Made by a program: the position numbers and the translations under genes. Below the pieces are notes generated by a model. That model had not been told where the DNA came from, did not search any database, and worked only from the letters and a program-made list of their open reading frames with translations. Shown one piece after another: positions 33,026 through 42,276 of a stretch of 64,000 nt of DNA. Origin of the DNA: Parapedobacter sp042666505 (GTDB lineage Bacteria; Bacteroidota; Bacteroidia; Sphingobacteriales; Sphingobacteriaceae); NCBI RefSeq assembly GCF_042666505.1, contig NZ_JBHTDN010000009.1, positions 1 to 64,000 on the forward strand. The letters are read 5' to 3'. Position 1 is the first letter of the stretch, and each line of letters begins with the position of its first letter.

Positions 33026-36000
33026 TTATACCGGTTCGTCTTCATACTCTTTCACATCCTTGTGATCATAGGCTTCTACCAGAAGCTCCTCAATGGGTTT
33101 CCCCTTCTTGTCAAGGCCAAAATAATGCAGGATGTTATCCACAATCTGGTAAATTACCGGAACCACAATCAGCGTCAGGAAAAGGGAGCTCAGCAAACCG
33201 CCAATAATTACCCAGGCAAGTCCGTTTTTCCATTCCGCACTTGGTCCCGTGGCGATGGCGATGGGAAACATCCCGAATACCATGGCTATGGTCGTCATGA
33301 GAATCGGACGCAACCGGGCGTGGTTGGCTAAAATAAGTGCCTCCCGGGTCGATTTACCTTCCGCCTTGAGGTGATTCGTAAAATCGACGAGGATAATGGC
33401 ATTCTTTGCCACCAGACCGATCAACATAATGAGCCCTAAGATGGTAAAGATGTTCAGCGTATTGTTTGTAAGCGCCAATGCAAGAAATGCCCCGATCACC
33501 GCCAAGGGTATGGAAAACATCACCACAAGTGGGTAAACAAAGCTGTCGTAGAGGGCTACCATGATAAAATATACAAGTAGGATCGAGCTCAGCAAGGCAA
33601 TCCCCAGCGTACCGAAACCTTCCGACTGCTGCTCCATGTCACCACTCCATACATAGCTCACGCCACTCGGTATACGAAGCTCCGGAAGCTGGCTTTCCAA
33701 GTCGGCCGCTATCGCGCTGACCGGCCGGCCCACAACCTGCGATTGTACCTTCACGGAAGTACTCTTGTCGCGTCGCTCCAACTGGCTCGGGCCGGAACCC
33801 TCATGTATTGTCGCAAACTGCGACAAGCGAACCAACTGGCCGGCATCGTTTGTGAAATGCAGATTGCTCACGTCCGCCACGTTCTTCCGGTCATAGTCAT
33901 CAAAACGGATGTTGATATCGTACTCATACTCACCTGAACGGAATTTACCGTCCGTGTTGCCGTTAAATGCGGTTTGCATGGTAGCACCTACCGTTTGCAG
34001 ATTCAGGCCGAGTGCCGCCATCTTATCGCGATCCACCGAAACCGCGATTTCCGGCGTACCGCCCTCTACAGACAGCTTTGCCTCAGACGTGCCGGGAATT
34101 TTGCGCAACCGTTCCAATATACCTTCTGCATAGGTCATCACGCTATCCAAATCCGATCCAATGACTACCATTTCGAAAGGCGCCTGCTCAGCGAAACCCA
34201 CGATACTGATTGGCACCGTCTTTATTTTTGCACCGACCAGCACCTTTTCCATCTCGCGCTTCAACTTTGCCGCAAAGATATTACTGGGTTCATCGCGGCC
34301 TTCACCGCGCGCGACCAGTTTAACCGTAATTTCCGATTTATAGGCCGTGGCTTGGGTTCCTGCGAAACCGTCACTGGATTGGCCCACCGTGGTGATAAGC
34401 GAGATAACCTCCGGCTTTTTGCTAATAAATTCCTCTGCCTTCTGCGTCATCTGATTGGTTTGCTCAATCGAGGCGTCCTTCGGCATCTCAATTTGAACCA
34501 GGAATTCTCCCCGGTCCCCCTGAGCAAAGAACTCACCGCCGATGTAGCCGCCTATAATCAATCCAAACGAAGAAAAGAGCAGGACGGTAATCAGCCCGAG
34601 CGTGATGATTTTGTGATTAAGCGACCACTTCAGTACGCCGGTGACCCACCGGGTAAACCGGTGCAGTTGATTCTCAAACCAGAGGACGAAGCGTCCGAAG
34701 ATGTTCCTGTCGGATACCCGCTCCAATTTTCCGAAACGTGACGTAAGCAGCGGCACAATCGTAAACGACGCCAACAAACTCAGCATGGTTGCAATCACGA
34801 CGACCACACAAAACTCACGCAAGATGTCCGAAACCATACCGGTACTGATGGCAATCGGTAAAAACACCACAACGATAACCAGCGTGATGGAAATAACCGT
34901 AAATCCAATTTCCTTCGCCGCATCATACGACGCCCGGACCTTGTTTTTTCCCATTTCCATGTGCCTGTAGATATTTTCGATCACCACAATCGCGTCGTCT
35001 ACCAGGATACCCACCACCAAAGATAGGCCCAGAAGCGACATTAAGTTCAGGGTATATCCGAAAAGGTTAATCCCAATGAACGTCGCTATCAACGACGCAG
35101 GAATAGCCACCATTACGATAACGGCATTCCGGAGACTGTGCAGGAAGAAAAGCATTACGACGGCTACCAATACCACCGCCAAAAACAAGTCGAATATCAC
35201 CGCATTGGCCGATTCCAACGTATACGTAGAACTGTCATTTGCAATTTCAATGTTCAGCCCCTCATTTTTATACGTGTTCATCAAATTGGCGATGATCGCT
35301 TGGGTGCCCCGGCTAACTTCTACCGCGTTCGCATCCGATTGTTTGAGCACCTGCACAAGTAAAGCGCTCCGCTGGTTTACACGGGCGATTTTTTCTACGT
35401 CCTTCTGTGTATCCTGGACGTCCGCAATGTCCCGGATCCGGACCTGCGCACCGCTTGGTGTCGTCAGGATCACCATATTACGCAGTTCATCGACCGACTT
35501 ATATTTTCCGGCCAAGCGTACAAGGATGTCCTGGTTTTGGGTTTTCACACTACCAGTCGGAAAATCCAGGTTGGATGTCAAAATTGCCTGTTGTACCTGT
35601 AAGATGGATAAGCCATATCCTTCCAGCTTCGAAGCATCGATACTGACTTGTATTTCCCGTTCCTGGCCACCAATGAGGTTTACCTGAGCCACGCCCGGCA
35701 CGCGGGATAACACCGGCTGAATACGTTTATCGACAAGGTCGTAAAACGCCGCATCGTCCATATTGGCCGTGGTGGCCAGCGAGAGAATGGGCAAGTCATC
35801 CATCGAGAACTTAGCCAACGACGGCGCTTCGGCATCGTCCGGCAGTTCCGATAAAATGGCATTCACCTTACGCTGGGCGTCGTTGAGTGCATAATCGACA
35901 TCCGTGCCCGCATTCAGCTCGATAATCACCATGGATAAGCTTTCAAACGAGGTGGCGTCTAATTTTTTGATGTTTTCCAACGACGCTACGGCATCCTCAA

Positions 36001-36199
36001 TCTTCTTGGTTACCGTGTTTTCCACCTCGCTGGGTGACGCCCCTGGGTATATCGTGGTGATAGACACCACACTAGGCGTAAATTTGGGGAGCAGCTCGTA
36101 ATTCAACGAGAAGTAGCTCATAATGCCCAACAGGGTCAACGCGGTGAACACCACGATGACGATGGATGGGCGCTTTATTGATATTTCTGCTATCTTCAT
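33026..36199 (-). CDS. efflux RND transporter permease (AcrB/MexB, HAE1 class)
   Basis: 1057 residues with twelve membrane helices in two repeats, each followed by a large periplasmic loop. N-terminus MKIAEISIKRPSIVIVVFTALTLLGIMSYF is typical. The proton-relay aspartate pair is seen in GILVDDAIVVIENIYRHMEMG (transmembrane helix 4). Periplasmic porter-domain motifs include YPGASPSEVENTVTKKIE. It pumps drugs, detergents or other amphiphiles with the adaptor and TolC-type channel encoded upstream. Last gene of the tetR-tolC-adaptor-pump operon. Confidence 0.95.
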   Translation of the reverse strand: MKIAEISIKRPSIVIVVFTALTLLGIMSYFSLNYELLPKFTPSVVSITTIYPGASPSEVENTVTKKIEDAVASLENIKKLDATSFESLSMVIIELNAGTDVDYALNDAQRKVNAILSELPDDAEAPSLAKFSMDDLPILSLATTANMDDAAFYDLVDKRIQPVLSRVPGVAQVNLIGGQEREIQVSIDASKLEGYGLSILQVQQAILTSNLDFPTGSVKTQNQDILVRLAGKYKSVDELRNMVILTTPSGAQVRIRDIADVQDTQKDVEKIARVNQRSALLVQVLKQSDANAVEVSRGTQAIIANLMNTYKNEGLNIEIANDSSTYTLESANAVIFDLFLAVVLVAVVMLFFLHSLRNAVIVMVAIPASLIATFIGINLFGYTLNLMSLLGLSLVVGILVDDAIVVIENIYRHMEMGKNKVRASYDAAKEIGFTVISITLVIVVVFLPIAISTGMVSDILREFCVVVVIATMLSLLASFTIVPLLTSRFGKLERVSDRNIFGRFVLWFENQLHRFTRWVTGVLKWSLNHKIITLGLITVLLFSSFGLIIGGYIGGEFFAQGDRGEFLVQIEMPKDASIEQTNQMTQKAEEFISKKPEVISLITTVGQSSDGFAGTQATAYKSEITVKLVARGEGRDEPSNIFAAKLKREMEKVLVGAKIKTVPISIVGFAEQAPFEMVVIGSDLDSVMTYAEGILERLRKIPGTSEAKLSVEGGTPEIAVSVDRDKMAALGLNLQTVGATMQTAFNGNTDGKFRSGEYEYDINIRFDDYDRKNVADVSNLHFTNDAGQLVRLSQFATIHEGSGPSQLERRDKSTSVKVQSQVVGRPVSAIAADLESQLPELRIPSGVSYVWSGDMEQQSEGFGTLGIALLSSILLVYFIMVALYDSFVYPLVVMFSIPLAVIGAFLALALTNNTLNIFTILGLIMLIGLVAKNAIILVDFTNHLKAEGKSTREALILANHARLRPILMTTIAMVFGMFPIAIATGPSAEWKNGLAWVIIGGLLSSLFLTLIVVPVIYQIVDNILHYFGLDKKGKPIEELLVEAYDHKDVKEYEDEPV

Positions 36200-36235
36200 G
36201 AGTTAAGATATGAAATGTGAGACATGAGATGGAGC

Positions 36236-37318
36236 TTATCCTTGATTGCCGGTTGAATCGAGCTGTGCATCAACTTTTGCACCATCTACCAAATTGATCT
36301 GTCCACTGGTAATCACGGTTTCGCCTTCTTCCAGGCCTTTTACGATTTCCACTTGTTCACCGAAAATTCTTCCGGCGACTACCTGGCGCACGGTCGCCGT
36401 ACTGTCGGCGCTCAGAACGTACACCTGATTGCTGTTTACGCCGCCCACAAAGGATCCGCGTGGTATCAAAATGGTCGGTTCCTGTTGCGGGAACTTGAAG
36501 TGTGCCGTACCGTACATCCCCGCCCTCAATTCGGATGCCGTGCTGTTATCCACGGTAATTTCTACGGGATAGTTCAAGGTGTTGTCGGCCTTCGCAGCGA
36601 TGAAAGTCACAGTGCCGTTAAATTCCTTTCCCGGGAAAACGGTACTCGCAATACTCACCTTATCGCCTACTTTCAGGTTAACCACCTGCGTTTCGTTGGC
36701 GGTCACTTTCAATTTTAACTGCGAAAGGTCGACGATCTCGAACAGCTCGGTACCCGGCGACAAATAGGCGCCTACTTCTACGCTCCGGCTATTGATAATA
36801 CCGCTGATCGGGGCTTTGATATTGGCATCGGCCACCCGCCGATTTTCCTGCTGTAACTTGATCTCCGCATTTCGTAATTGCAACTCGATCTCGTCCAGTT
36901 GAGATTTGGTTACACCGCCGGTTTCAAACGAGCTTTTATACCGGGCATAATCCGTCTTTAACTTTTGCAGGTTCTCTTCGGCAACTTGCCGGTCCAGGTT
37001 CGTTAGCTCGGGATCAACAAGCGCCAATACCTGCCCACGGCTTACGCGCGCACCTTCTTTCACCAGAAGTTTGGTGATCCGGCCGCTGACTTCCGAAAGC
37101 AGTTTCAAATCCTGGTTTGCCGCAAAATTTCCGTTTGCCGAGAAGTCAAGCACAATGGGTTGCTTACTCACTTTGGCGGCCTTAACCACAATGGCTCCGC
37201 CCGTTTCAGCAACGACGGCCGTCTTTGCCTCGTTTTCCTTTTTGTTATTGCTTAATACCCATCCGATAAGGGCTAATACCCCAATGACGACAACGATGGT
37301 AATGATGATTCGTTTCAT
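36236..37318 (-). CDS. RND efflux periplasmic adaptor (membrane fusion protein)
   Basis: 360 residues. One N-terminal helix (MKRIIITIVVVIGVLALIGWVLS) anchors it. It then has a lipoyl half-motif (LKLLSEVSGRITKLLVKEGARVSRGQVLALVDP), an alpha-hairpin coiled coil (about 110-170, with YARYKSSFETGGVTKSQLDEIELQLRNAEIKL), the second lipoyl half (IKAPISGIINSRSVEVGAYLSPG), and beta-barrel and membrane-proximal domains. It links pump and outer-membrane channel. 20 bp downstream of tolC-like gene. Confidence 0.93.
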   Translation of the reverse strand: MKRIIITIVVVIGVLALIGWVLSNNKKENEAKTAVVAETGGAIVVKAAKVSKQPIVLDFSANGNFAANQDLKLLSEVSGRITKLLVKEGARVSRGQVLALVDPELTNLDRQVAEENLQKLKTDYARYKSSFETGGVTKSQLDEIELQLRNAEIKLQQENRRVADANIKAPISGIINSRSVEVGAYLSPGTELFEIVDLSQLKLKVTANETQVVNLKVGDKVSIASTVFPGKEFNGTVTFIAAKADNTLNYPVEITVDNSTASELRAGMYGTAHFKFPQQEPTILIPRGSFVGGVNSNQVYVLSADSTATVRQVVAGRIFGEQVEIVKGLEEGETVITSGQINLVDGAKVDAQLDSTGNQG

Positions 37319-37338
37319 TTGTATAAATTGATGATGAT

Positions 37339-38688
37339 TTACTCGCTTATTAATGATTTGATTTGTCCGTTCGATTTCTTTAGCTGTATCTCGGCGATTT
37401 TATAATTTAACAGTGCCTGTGTATAGCTATTTTGAGCTTGTGTGAGCGCATTTTCCGTATCCAGTAGGTCGGTCAACGCAGCAAGGCCATTATTATAATT
37501 GTTCTGGGTGCTTTCATACACTTCTTGCGCCAGTTGCATGTTCTCCCGTTGCGATCGGATGGTGTTCAACGCATTCTTCAGCTGGATCTTTGCATTTTCA
37601 TTTGCCAGATTGAGCGACTGCTTCATGTTAAACAAATCTTGCTCTGCCTTCAGATAATCAACTTTGGCCTTTCCCATCCGTGCACGTGTTGCAAAGCCAT
37701 TGAATATCGGAATCCGAAGATTCAGCCCCACAACGGCTGCACCGAATGTTGCTGCCATGGGATTTTCCGAACTCTTATACAAATAATTAAACCGGTCGGT
37801 CATCGTCGTATAATTATAATTACTCACCAACGACAACGTTGGGAAATACTCAGCCTTATTCGCCTTATATTGCAAATCCAACAATTCCAGTTGCTTGGTT
37901 AGCAGTTGTAACTCAATTAAGCGATCCAGCCGGCCGCTGTCTTCTTCAAAATCGGCTAATTGCGGGATTTCTTTCAATTCCTCCTCAGCAAGGACAATTG
38001 GCGTTTCGATGGGCATACCCATTGAAAATTTCAATTGATTCTCCAGGAGGGAAACGCCATTGATTAGTTCCTCCCGTTGGTTCTCAAGATTCGTAATGTT
38101 TACCTTAATACGATCTACATCGATCTTTTTCGCGAGTCCATTTTGGTATTGATTGGAAACAATTTCATTGATCACCCGAATATTCTTGAGATTGGTATCA
38201 ATGACGCTAAGTTGTTCGCGATTAACTAAAATCTGATAATAATTGGAAGCCACCGTTTCAATGACCTGCTCTTCTGTCATATTAGCGGCCAAGCTATAAT
38301 AGTCGCGCGTCGCTTTGGCGGCTTTCAACCCGGTAAATACCTGTTGATTGAACACTTGTTGGCTTAACTGGGCTCCGAATCGAGAATCCCAGGGTTGACC
38401 AATGGTCACCGATTGTCCGGCAAATACCAATTTGCCGATCACAGGGTTATAATTGAGCGCCGCTGACCCCTCGACCTGAGGCAGGGCATTTGCCCTTACT
38501 TCAGCTACTTGATGCTCGCCTCCTTCAACATCCAGATAGGCCTTTTTAATGGACTCGCTATTTTCCAATGCATATTGCAGCGCATCCCGTAACGTAAGCG
38601 GCTCCTGAGCCGAGGCCGAATGCACTCCCCATAAACCAACGATCGCTATCGCCAGAACTTTTCGTATATTCATCTTCGATATATTCAT
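37339..38688 (-). CDS. TolC family outer-membrane channel protein
   Basis: 449 residues. ATG at 38688 or at 38673; both give a signal peptide (VLAIAIVGLWGVHSASAQ). Two repeated long-helix pairs of the TolC fold are seen: LTLRDALQYALENSESIKKAYLDVEGG at the start and NNYNNGLAALTDLLDTENALTQAQNSY near the end. It forms the trimeric exit duct. Member of the RND operon, directly after tetR. Confidence 0.92.
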   Translation of the reverse strand: MNISKMNIRKVLAIAIVGLWGVHSASAQEPLTLRDALQYALENSESIKKAYLDVEGGEHQVAEVRANALPQVEGSAALNYNPVIGKLVFAGQSVTIGQPWDSRFGAQLSQQVFNQQVFTGLKAAKATRDYYSLAANMTEEQVIETVASNYYQILVNREQLSVIDTNLKNIRVINEIVSNQYQNGLAKKIDVDRIKVNITNLENQREELINGVSLLENQLKFSMGMPIETPIVLAEEELKEIPQLADFEEDSGRLDRLIELQLLTKQLELLDLQYKANKAEYFPTLSLVSNYNYTTMTDRFNYLYKSSENPMAATFGAAVVGLNLRIPIFNGFATRARMGKAKVDYLKAEQDLFNMKQSLNLANENAKIQLKNALNTIRSQRENMQLAQEVYESTQNNYNNGLAALTDLLDTENALTQAQNSYTQALLNYKIAEIQLKKSNGQIKSLISE

Positions 38689-38707
38689 ATGACTTTTAAT
38701 TCGAACA

Positions 38708-39301
38708 CTATTTTTTTATGCCATTGATAAAAATGGCTGCGGCTTGTTTTTGTTTATCGAGGATCGCTAACAGTTCATTACGATCGATCAACGTATGCGG
38801 GACCGCGCGATCACAAAACATCGCAAGCCCCCGTATCATGGCAACGTACAGTTCAGACGTAGAAATAACGTCAAATGTTACAAGTTCACCGCCGTCAATC
38901 CCCTTTTTAAATATCCTTGAAATTGTCTCAACTTCCCGCTTGAACATCTTCTCCGAAAGCTGCACCCACTTCTCATCGCTGATATTCATTTCCTGCAAAT
39001 TGAGGATAAGCATATAATATTTTTCGACATATTCTTTTTTGATATCCAGCATGCGAATTAATAAACTGAGCGTGTCGTCGATGGTCTCCAATGCCTGATT
39101 AATCGTTACATCACTTTCCTCGATGATCTGATAGACGATAGCTTCTATCAACGAAAACTTGTCCGGAAAATAGTAGTACAAATTTGCCTTGGATAGCTTT
39201 AAATCGTCGGCGATTTCACTCATTGTCGTTTTCGCAATACCGAAGTGAGAAAACCGTTTTAATGCAGCACCGATAATCTGATCTCTTTTCTCGTCCACCA
39301 T
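38708..39301 (-). CDS. TetR/AcrR family transcriptional regulator
   Basis: 197 residues. The N-terminal helix-turn-helix IGAALKRFSHFGIAKTTMSEIADDLKLSKANLYYYFPDKFSLIEAI (residues 10-55) is canonical; the ligand-binding domain is divergent as usual. First gene of the efflux operon, so likely its autorepressor. A 27-bp palindrome lies just upstream over the promoter. The ATG at 39301 starts a typical N-terminus (MVDEKRDQI). Confidence 0.92.
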   Translation of the reverse strand: MVDEKRDQIIGAALKRFSHFGIAKTTMSEIADDLKLSKANLYYYFPDKFSLIEAIVYQIIEESDVTINQALETIDDTLSLLIRMLDIKKEYVEKYYMLILNLQEMNISDEKWVQLSEKMFKREVETISRIFKKGIDGGELVTFDVISTSELYVAMIRGLAMFCDRAVPHTLIDRNELLAILDKQKQAAAIFINGIKK

Positions 39302-39322
39302 GCTGTTTTTACCTTTCTACCA

Positions 39323-39349
39323 TTTGACTATTTTTAAAAATTGGTCAAA
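39323..39349. promoter_or_regulatory. probable TetR operator
   Basis: A 27-bp palindrome with arms TTTGACTA...TGGTCAAA and an AT-rich core; 11 of 13 positions pair. It overlaps the -7 element of the efflux-operon promoter and the likely transcription start, the expected place for repression by the adjacent TetR protein. Confidence 0.6.
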
Positions 39350-39376
39350 AGTAAAAGTTTGCTTGCAGTCCACCAA
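39346..39376 (-). promoter_or_regulatory. promoter of the RND efflux operon
   Basis: TTG (39374-39376), 20 bp, TACTTTTG (39346-39353) on the minus strand. This is a full match to the Bacteroidota consensus, 45 bp before tetR. Confidence 0.75.
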
Positions 39377-39514
39377 AAAAAGATGCCGGATACGGCATAT
39401 TCTCACGGGTTATGACACAATATTTACAAACTGATCCGCGACAAAGAAAGAAGCCGGCAGTGACAACCCTATGGCAAGGCCATTGGAACGAAATTTAGAT
39501 TGTGTAATAAGAGG

Positions 39515-40213
39515 CTACCGCGCAAATGTTAGCTCATTTTGAAACACTTTCGCATACTTACGCTTGTCGAGTTTATACAAACGTGCAGCACGGTAAGAAA
39601 CCCCACGCTGAAATTCGGGCAGTTCTTTTAAAATATTATAATTAAGCATTTTCTTACGAAAGTTCCGCTTATCCAATTTCCGGCCCCATATCGCTTCGTA
39701 TAGCTGCTGCAGTTGGGTGAGCGTAAATTTCTCCGGCAACAATTCAAAAGCAATCGGGCTGTAACTTATTTTGCGCCGTACTTTGGAGATGCTTTTATCG
39801 ATGATGTGCCTATGGTCAAACGCCAATTCCGGCAAATTGTTCAACGGATGCCAAACCGCTTGCCGGGCATAGTCGGTTACCGGCTCCGGTTGGCTTTTTA
39901 AATCATCCAAGCGCAGCAGGGCGTAATAAGCCACTGTAATAATGCGCCCTTGCGGATGCCGTTTCAAATCACCGAACGTATACAGCTGCTCCATATAGAT
40001 CCCTCTCAATCCAGTGTGCTCGTATAAAATGCGTTTTACGGCATCATCGATGGTTTCGTTGTGTTCGACAAAAAAACCCGGAAGTGCCCACCACCCTTTG
40101 AAAGGGTACTCGTTCCGCTCAATAAGCAATAGCTTCAATTCCCCTTCGTGAAAACCGAAGATTACGCAGTCCGTGGTAAACGTGGATTGTAGATGTGGTA
40201 AATTTGATTGCAA
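39515..40213 (-). CDS. Nudix-domain transcriptional regulator (NrtR/AraR-like)
   Basis: 232 residues. N-terminal Nudix fold (TTDCVIFGFHEGELKLLLIERNEYPFKGWWALPGFFVEHNETIDDAVKRILYEHTGL) with a degenerate Nudix box: the REUxEE core reads KRILYE, so catalysis is unlikely. The C-terminal part (LPEKFTLTQLQQLYEAIWGRKLDKRNFRKKMLNY) is the winged helix of NrtR-type regulators. In Bacteroidota such proteins control sugar or NAD genes. It is divergent from pfkA, a hint of its target. The start is a TTG at 40213; the frame stays open to 40280 with no ATG. Confidence 0.85.
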   Translation of the reverse strand: MQSNLPHLQSTFTTDCVIFGFHEGELKLLLIERNEYPFKGWWALPGFFVEHNETIDDAVKRILYEHTGLRGIYMEQLYTFGDLKRHPQGRIITVAYYALLRLDDLKSQPEPVTDYARQAVWHPLNNLPELAFDHRHIIDKSISKVRRKISYSPIAFELLPEKFTLTQLQQLYEAIWGRKLDKRNFRKKMLNYNILKELPEFQRGVSYRAARLYKLDKRKYAKVFQNELTFAR

Positions 40214-40306
40214 TGCGTTGACTATTTGTTTTACTAATTGATTTATTTTATTAACTCCCGCCTTAAATCTTGTCCCTCAACAGCAGCGGTGAGATCGATT
40301 GTTCGC

Positions 40307-40337
40307 TTGTATATAAAGGCGAATTTATCTAAGTTTG
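40307..40337 (+). promoter_or_regulatory. promoter of pfkA
   Basis: TTG (40307-40309), 20 bp, TAAGTTTG (40330-40337). The predicted leader is about 100 nt and contains the palindrome at 40383-40405. Confidence 0.65.
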
Positions 40338-40382
40338 CACACTTAAACCATTCAAGTTGAAAAATAAATCTTGAAAAATTTA

Positions 40383-40405
40383 ATAGTGTAGCAAATACAC
40401 ACTAT
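40383..40405. promoter_or_regulatory. inverted repeat upstream of pfkA, possible operator
   Basis: ATAGTGT (40383-40389) and its exact complement ACACTAT (40399-40405) are separated by 9 bp. It lies between the Nudix-type regulator and pfkA, inside the likely pfkA leader, and could be bound by that regulator. Confidence 0.5.
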
Positions 40406-40441
40406 ATTCGTGCTGCTAATTTACAAAAGATTATTAGAAAA

Positions 40442-41425
40442 GTGCAAAGCATATCAAAAGTAGGAATATTTACTTCTGGCGGAGACGCTCCCGGCATGAA
40501 TGCCTGTATCCGGGCGGCGGTGCGGACAGCTTTACATGCTGGCAAATCTGTCGTGGGTATTTATCACGGCTACCAGGGAATGATTGATGCCAATTTCCAG
40601 GAAATGAGCAGCCGGTCGGTAAGCAACATTATTCAGTTAGGGGGTACCATCCTCAAAACCGCCCGGTGTGAAGCATTCCGTACACCTGAAGGCCGTCAGC
40701 AGGCCTACAACAACTTGAAAACGGCGGGCATCGACGGACTGATCGCCATAGGCGGTGATGGAACCTTCACCGGAGCTGAAGTATTTTCGCGCGAACACAA
40801 CATTCCGATCGTTTGTGTACCGGGCACAATTGATAACGACTTATATGGCTCAGATTTCACGCTGGGTTACGACACGGCCACCAATACGGTCATTGAAGCG
40901 ATTGATAAAATACGGGATACGGCTGCTTCCCATGATCGGTTGTTCTTCGTAGAAGTAATGGGGCGCGATTCAGGCTGCATTGCACTGAATGCCGGTATAG
41001 CGGGCGGCGCCGAGGCCATACTCCTGCCCGAAAAGGCAACGGCCATCGAAAACCTCTGCACCCAATTGGAAAGTGCCGCTAAAAGCAAAAAATCGTCAAC
41101 CATTGTCATCGTCGCCGAAGGAGAAGAAAACGGTGGCGCTTACAATGTGGCTAAGGAGGTCAAATCCAGATTTGACTTTTACGATACGAAGGTAACCATT
41201 TTGGGACACCTCCAACGGGGCGGTTCGCCCAGCAGTTTCGACAGGGTGCTTGCCAGCAGGCTTGGCTTTGCCGCAATAAGGCACTTGCTTGCCGGGGAAA
41301 CCCGTGTTATGGTGGGCCTTCGCGGGAATGAAATTAAGACCACCCCTCTTGAGGAAGTGTTGAACAAAAAGGTATTCAAGCTCAGTGAAGACATGCTTGA
41401 AATGATGGAAGTGTTGTCTATATGA
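40442..41425 (+). CDS. pfkA: ATP-dependent 6-phosphofructokinase
   Basis: 327 residues. Motifs of the ATP-type enzyme: GIFTSGGDAPGMNACIRAAVR, LIAIGGDGTFTGA (the glycine after GGDG favours ATP over pyrophosphate), PGTIDNDLYGSDFTLGYDTA with the catalytic aspartates, and VEVMGRDSGCIAL. It commits fructose-6-phosphate to glycolysis. The start is GTG at 40442; no ATG occurs upstream in frame before the palindrome. Its last 4 bp (ATGA) overlap the next gene. Confidence 0.95.
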   Translation: MQSISKVGIFTSGGDAPGMNACIRAAVRTALHAGKSVVGIYHGYQGMIDANFQEMSSRSVSNIIQLGGTILKTARCEAFRTPEGRQQAYNNLKTAGIDGLIAIGGDGTFTGAEVFSREHNIPIVCVPGTIDNDLYGSDFTLGYDTATNTVIEAIDKIRDTAASHDRLFFVEVMGRDSGCIALNAGIAGGAEAILLPEKATAIENLCTQLESAAKSKKSSTIVIVAEGEENGGAYNVAKEVKSRFDFYDTKVTILGHLQRGGSPSSFDRVLASRLGFAAIRHLLAGETRVMVGLRGNEIKTTPLEEVLNKKVFKLSEDMLEMMEVLSI

Positions 41426-42270
41426 TCGCAGTAGTTTTCAGCGGGTCTAGGTTTTCGGATTGGCGGCTGGCGGATAAAGGAAAAATCGTCACGGGCTTCC
41501 GCATGATGGGGATCAACCCCTATCTCCATGACGAACGCTTTATTCTCCAGTTGCTCAATAAAAGCAACAACCTGATCAACTACGCTGAACAGATCAAAAG
41601 AATTTATTTCTTCGGAGCAGGATCCTCCTCACTGGAGCGGAAAGATAAAATCGCCGCCGTGTTAAGACAGTTCTTTATCCATGCAAAGGTTACGGTGGAT
41701 CATGATGTTAAAGCGTCTGCGCTTTCTACATTAGGCGACGAAAAAGGGCTTGTCGGCATTTTAGGCAGCGGTTCCAACGCCGCTTATTTCAACGGTAGAC
41801 GCACGACAGACAACAACTTCGGACTGGGGTACATCTTATCCGACGAAGGATCGGCTAACTGGATTGGGCGAATGCTGCTAAAAAGCTTTCTCCACGAAAC
41901 CATGCCGACTGACCTCCGGGAAAGATTTGTCGAGCGCTATCCCCTGGATCGGAAAATTATTCTGGATAAGGTGTACAATCAAGCCAACCCCACCCTTTTC
42001 CTCACGTCATTTGCCGATTTTGTCATGGAGAACCATAAGCACCGTTTCATAAAACGGATGATCTATCAGGGTTTTACCTTATATGTCGAAACGTATCTGC
42101 TCCCGTTGACCAAACAATACCCAAATATGGCCGTTAACTTTACGGGCAGTGTGGCTGCGGGATACGAGGAATGGCTGCGGGAGGTTGCCGATGGGTATGG
42201 AATCTCCATCGGCACGGTGATCCGGGAGCCGATACACAATTTACTGAAATACTATTTAAATAAAAATTAA
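41422..42270 (+). CDS. BadF/BadG/BcrA/BcrD-type sugar kinase (N-acetylglucosamine kinase-like)
   Basis: 282 residues of the ASKHA kinase fold. It begins IAVVFSGSRFSDWRLAD, where the usual DGG(G)-T phosphate-1 motif is replaced by SGSRFSDW. Other parts are kept: VDHDVKASALSTLGDEKGLVGILGSGSNAAYFNG (adenosine/phosphate-2), FGLGYILSDEGSANWIGRMLL, and VNFTGSVAAGYEEWLREVA near the end. In Bacteroidota this family sits beside pfkA and is annotated as N-acetylglucosamine kinase. Substrate unproven. Start codon overlaps the pfkA stop, so strongly coupled. Confidence 0.8.
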   Translation: MIAVVFSGSRFSDWRLADKGKIVTGFRMMGINPYLHDERFILQLLNKSNNLINYAEQIKRIYFFGAGSSSLERKDKIAAVLRQFFIHAKVTVDHDVKASALSTLGDEKGLVGILGSGSNAAYFNGRRTTDNNFGLGYILSDEGSANWIGRMLLKSFLHETMPTDLRERFVERYPLDRKIILDKVYNQANPTLFLTSFADFVMENHKHRFIKRMIYQGFTLYVETYLLPLTKQYPNMAVNFTGSVAAGYEEWLREVADGYGISIGTVIREPIHNLLKYYLNKN

Positions 42271-42276
42271 TATAAA

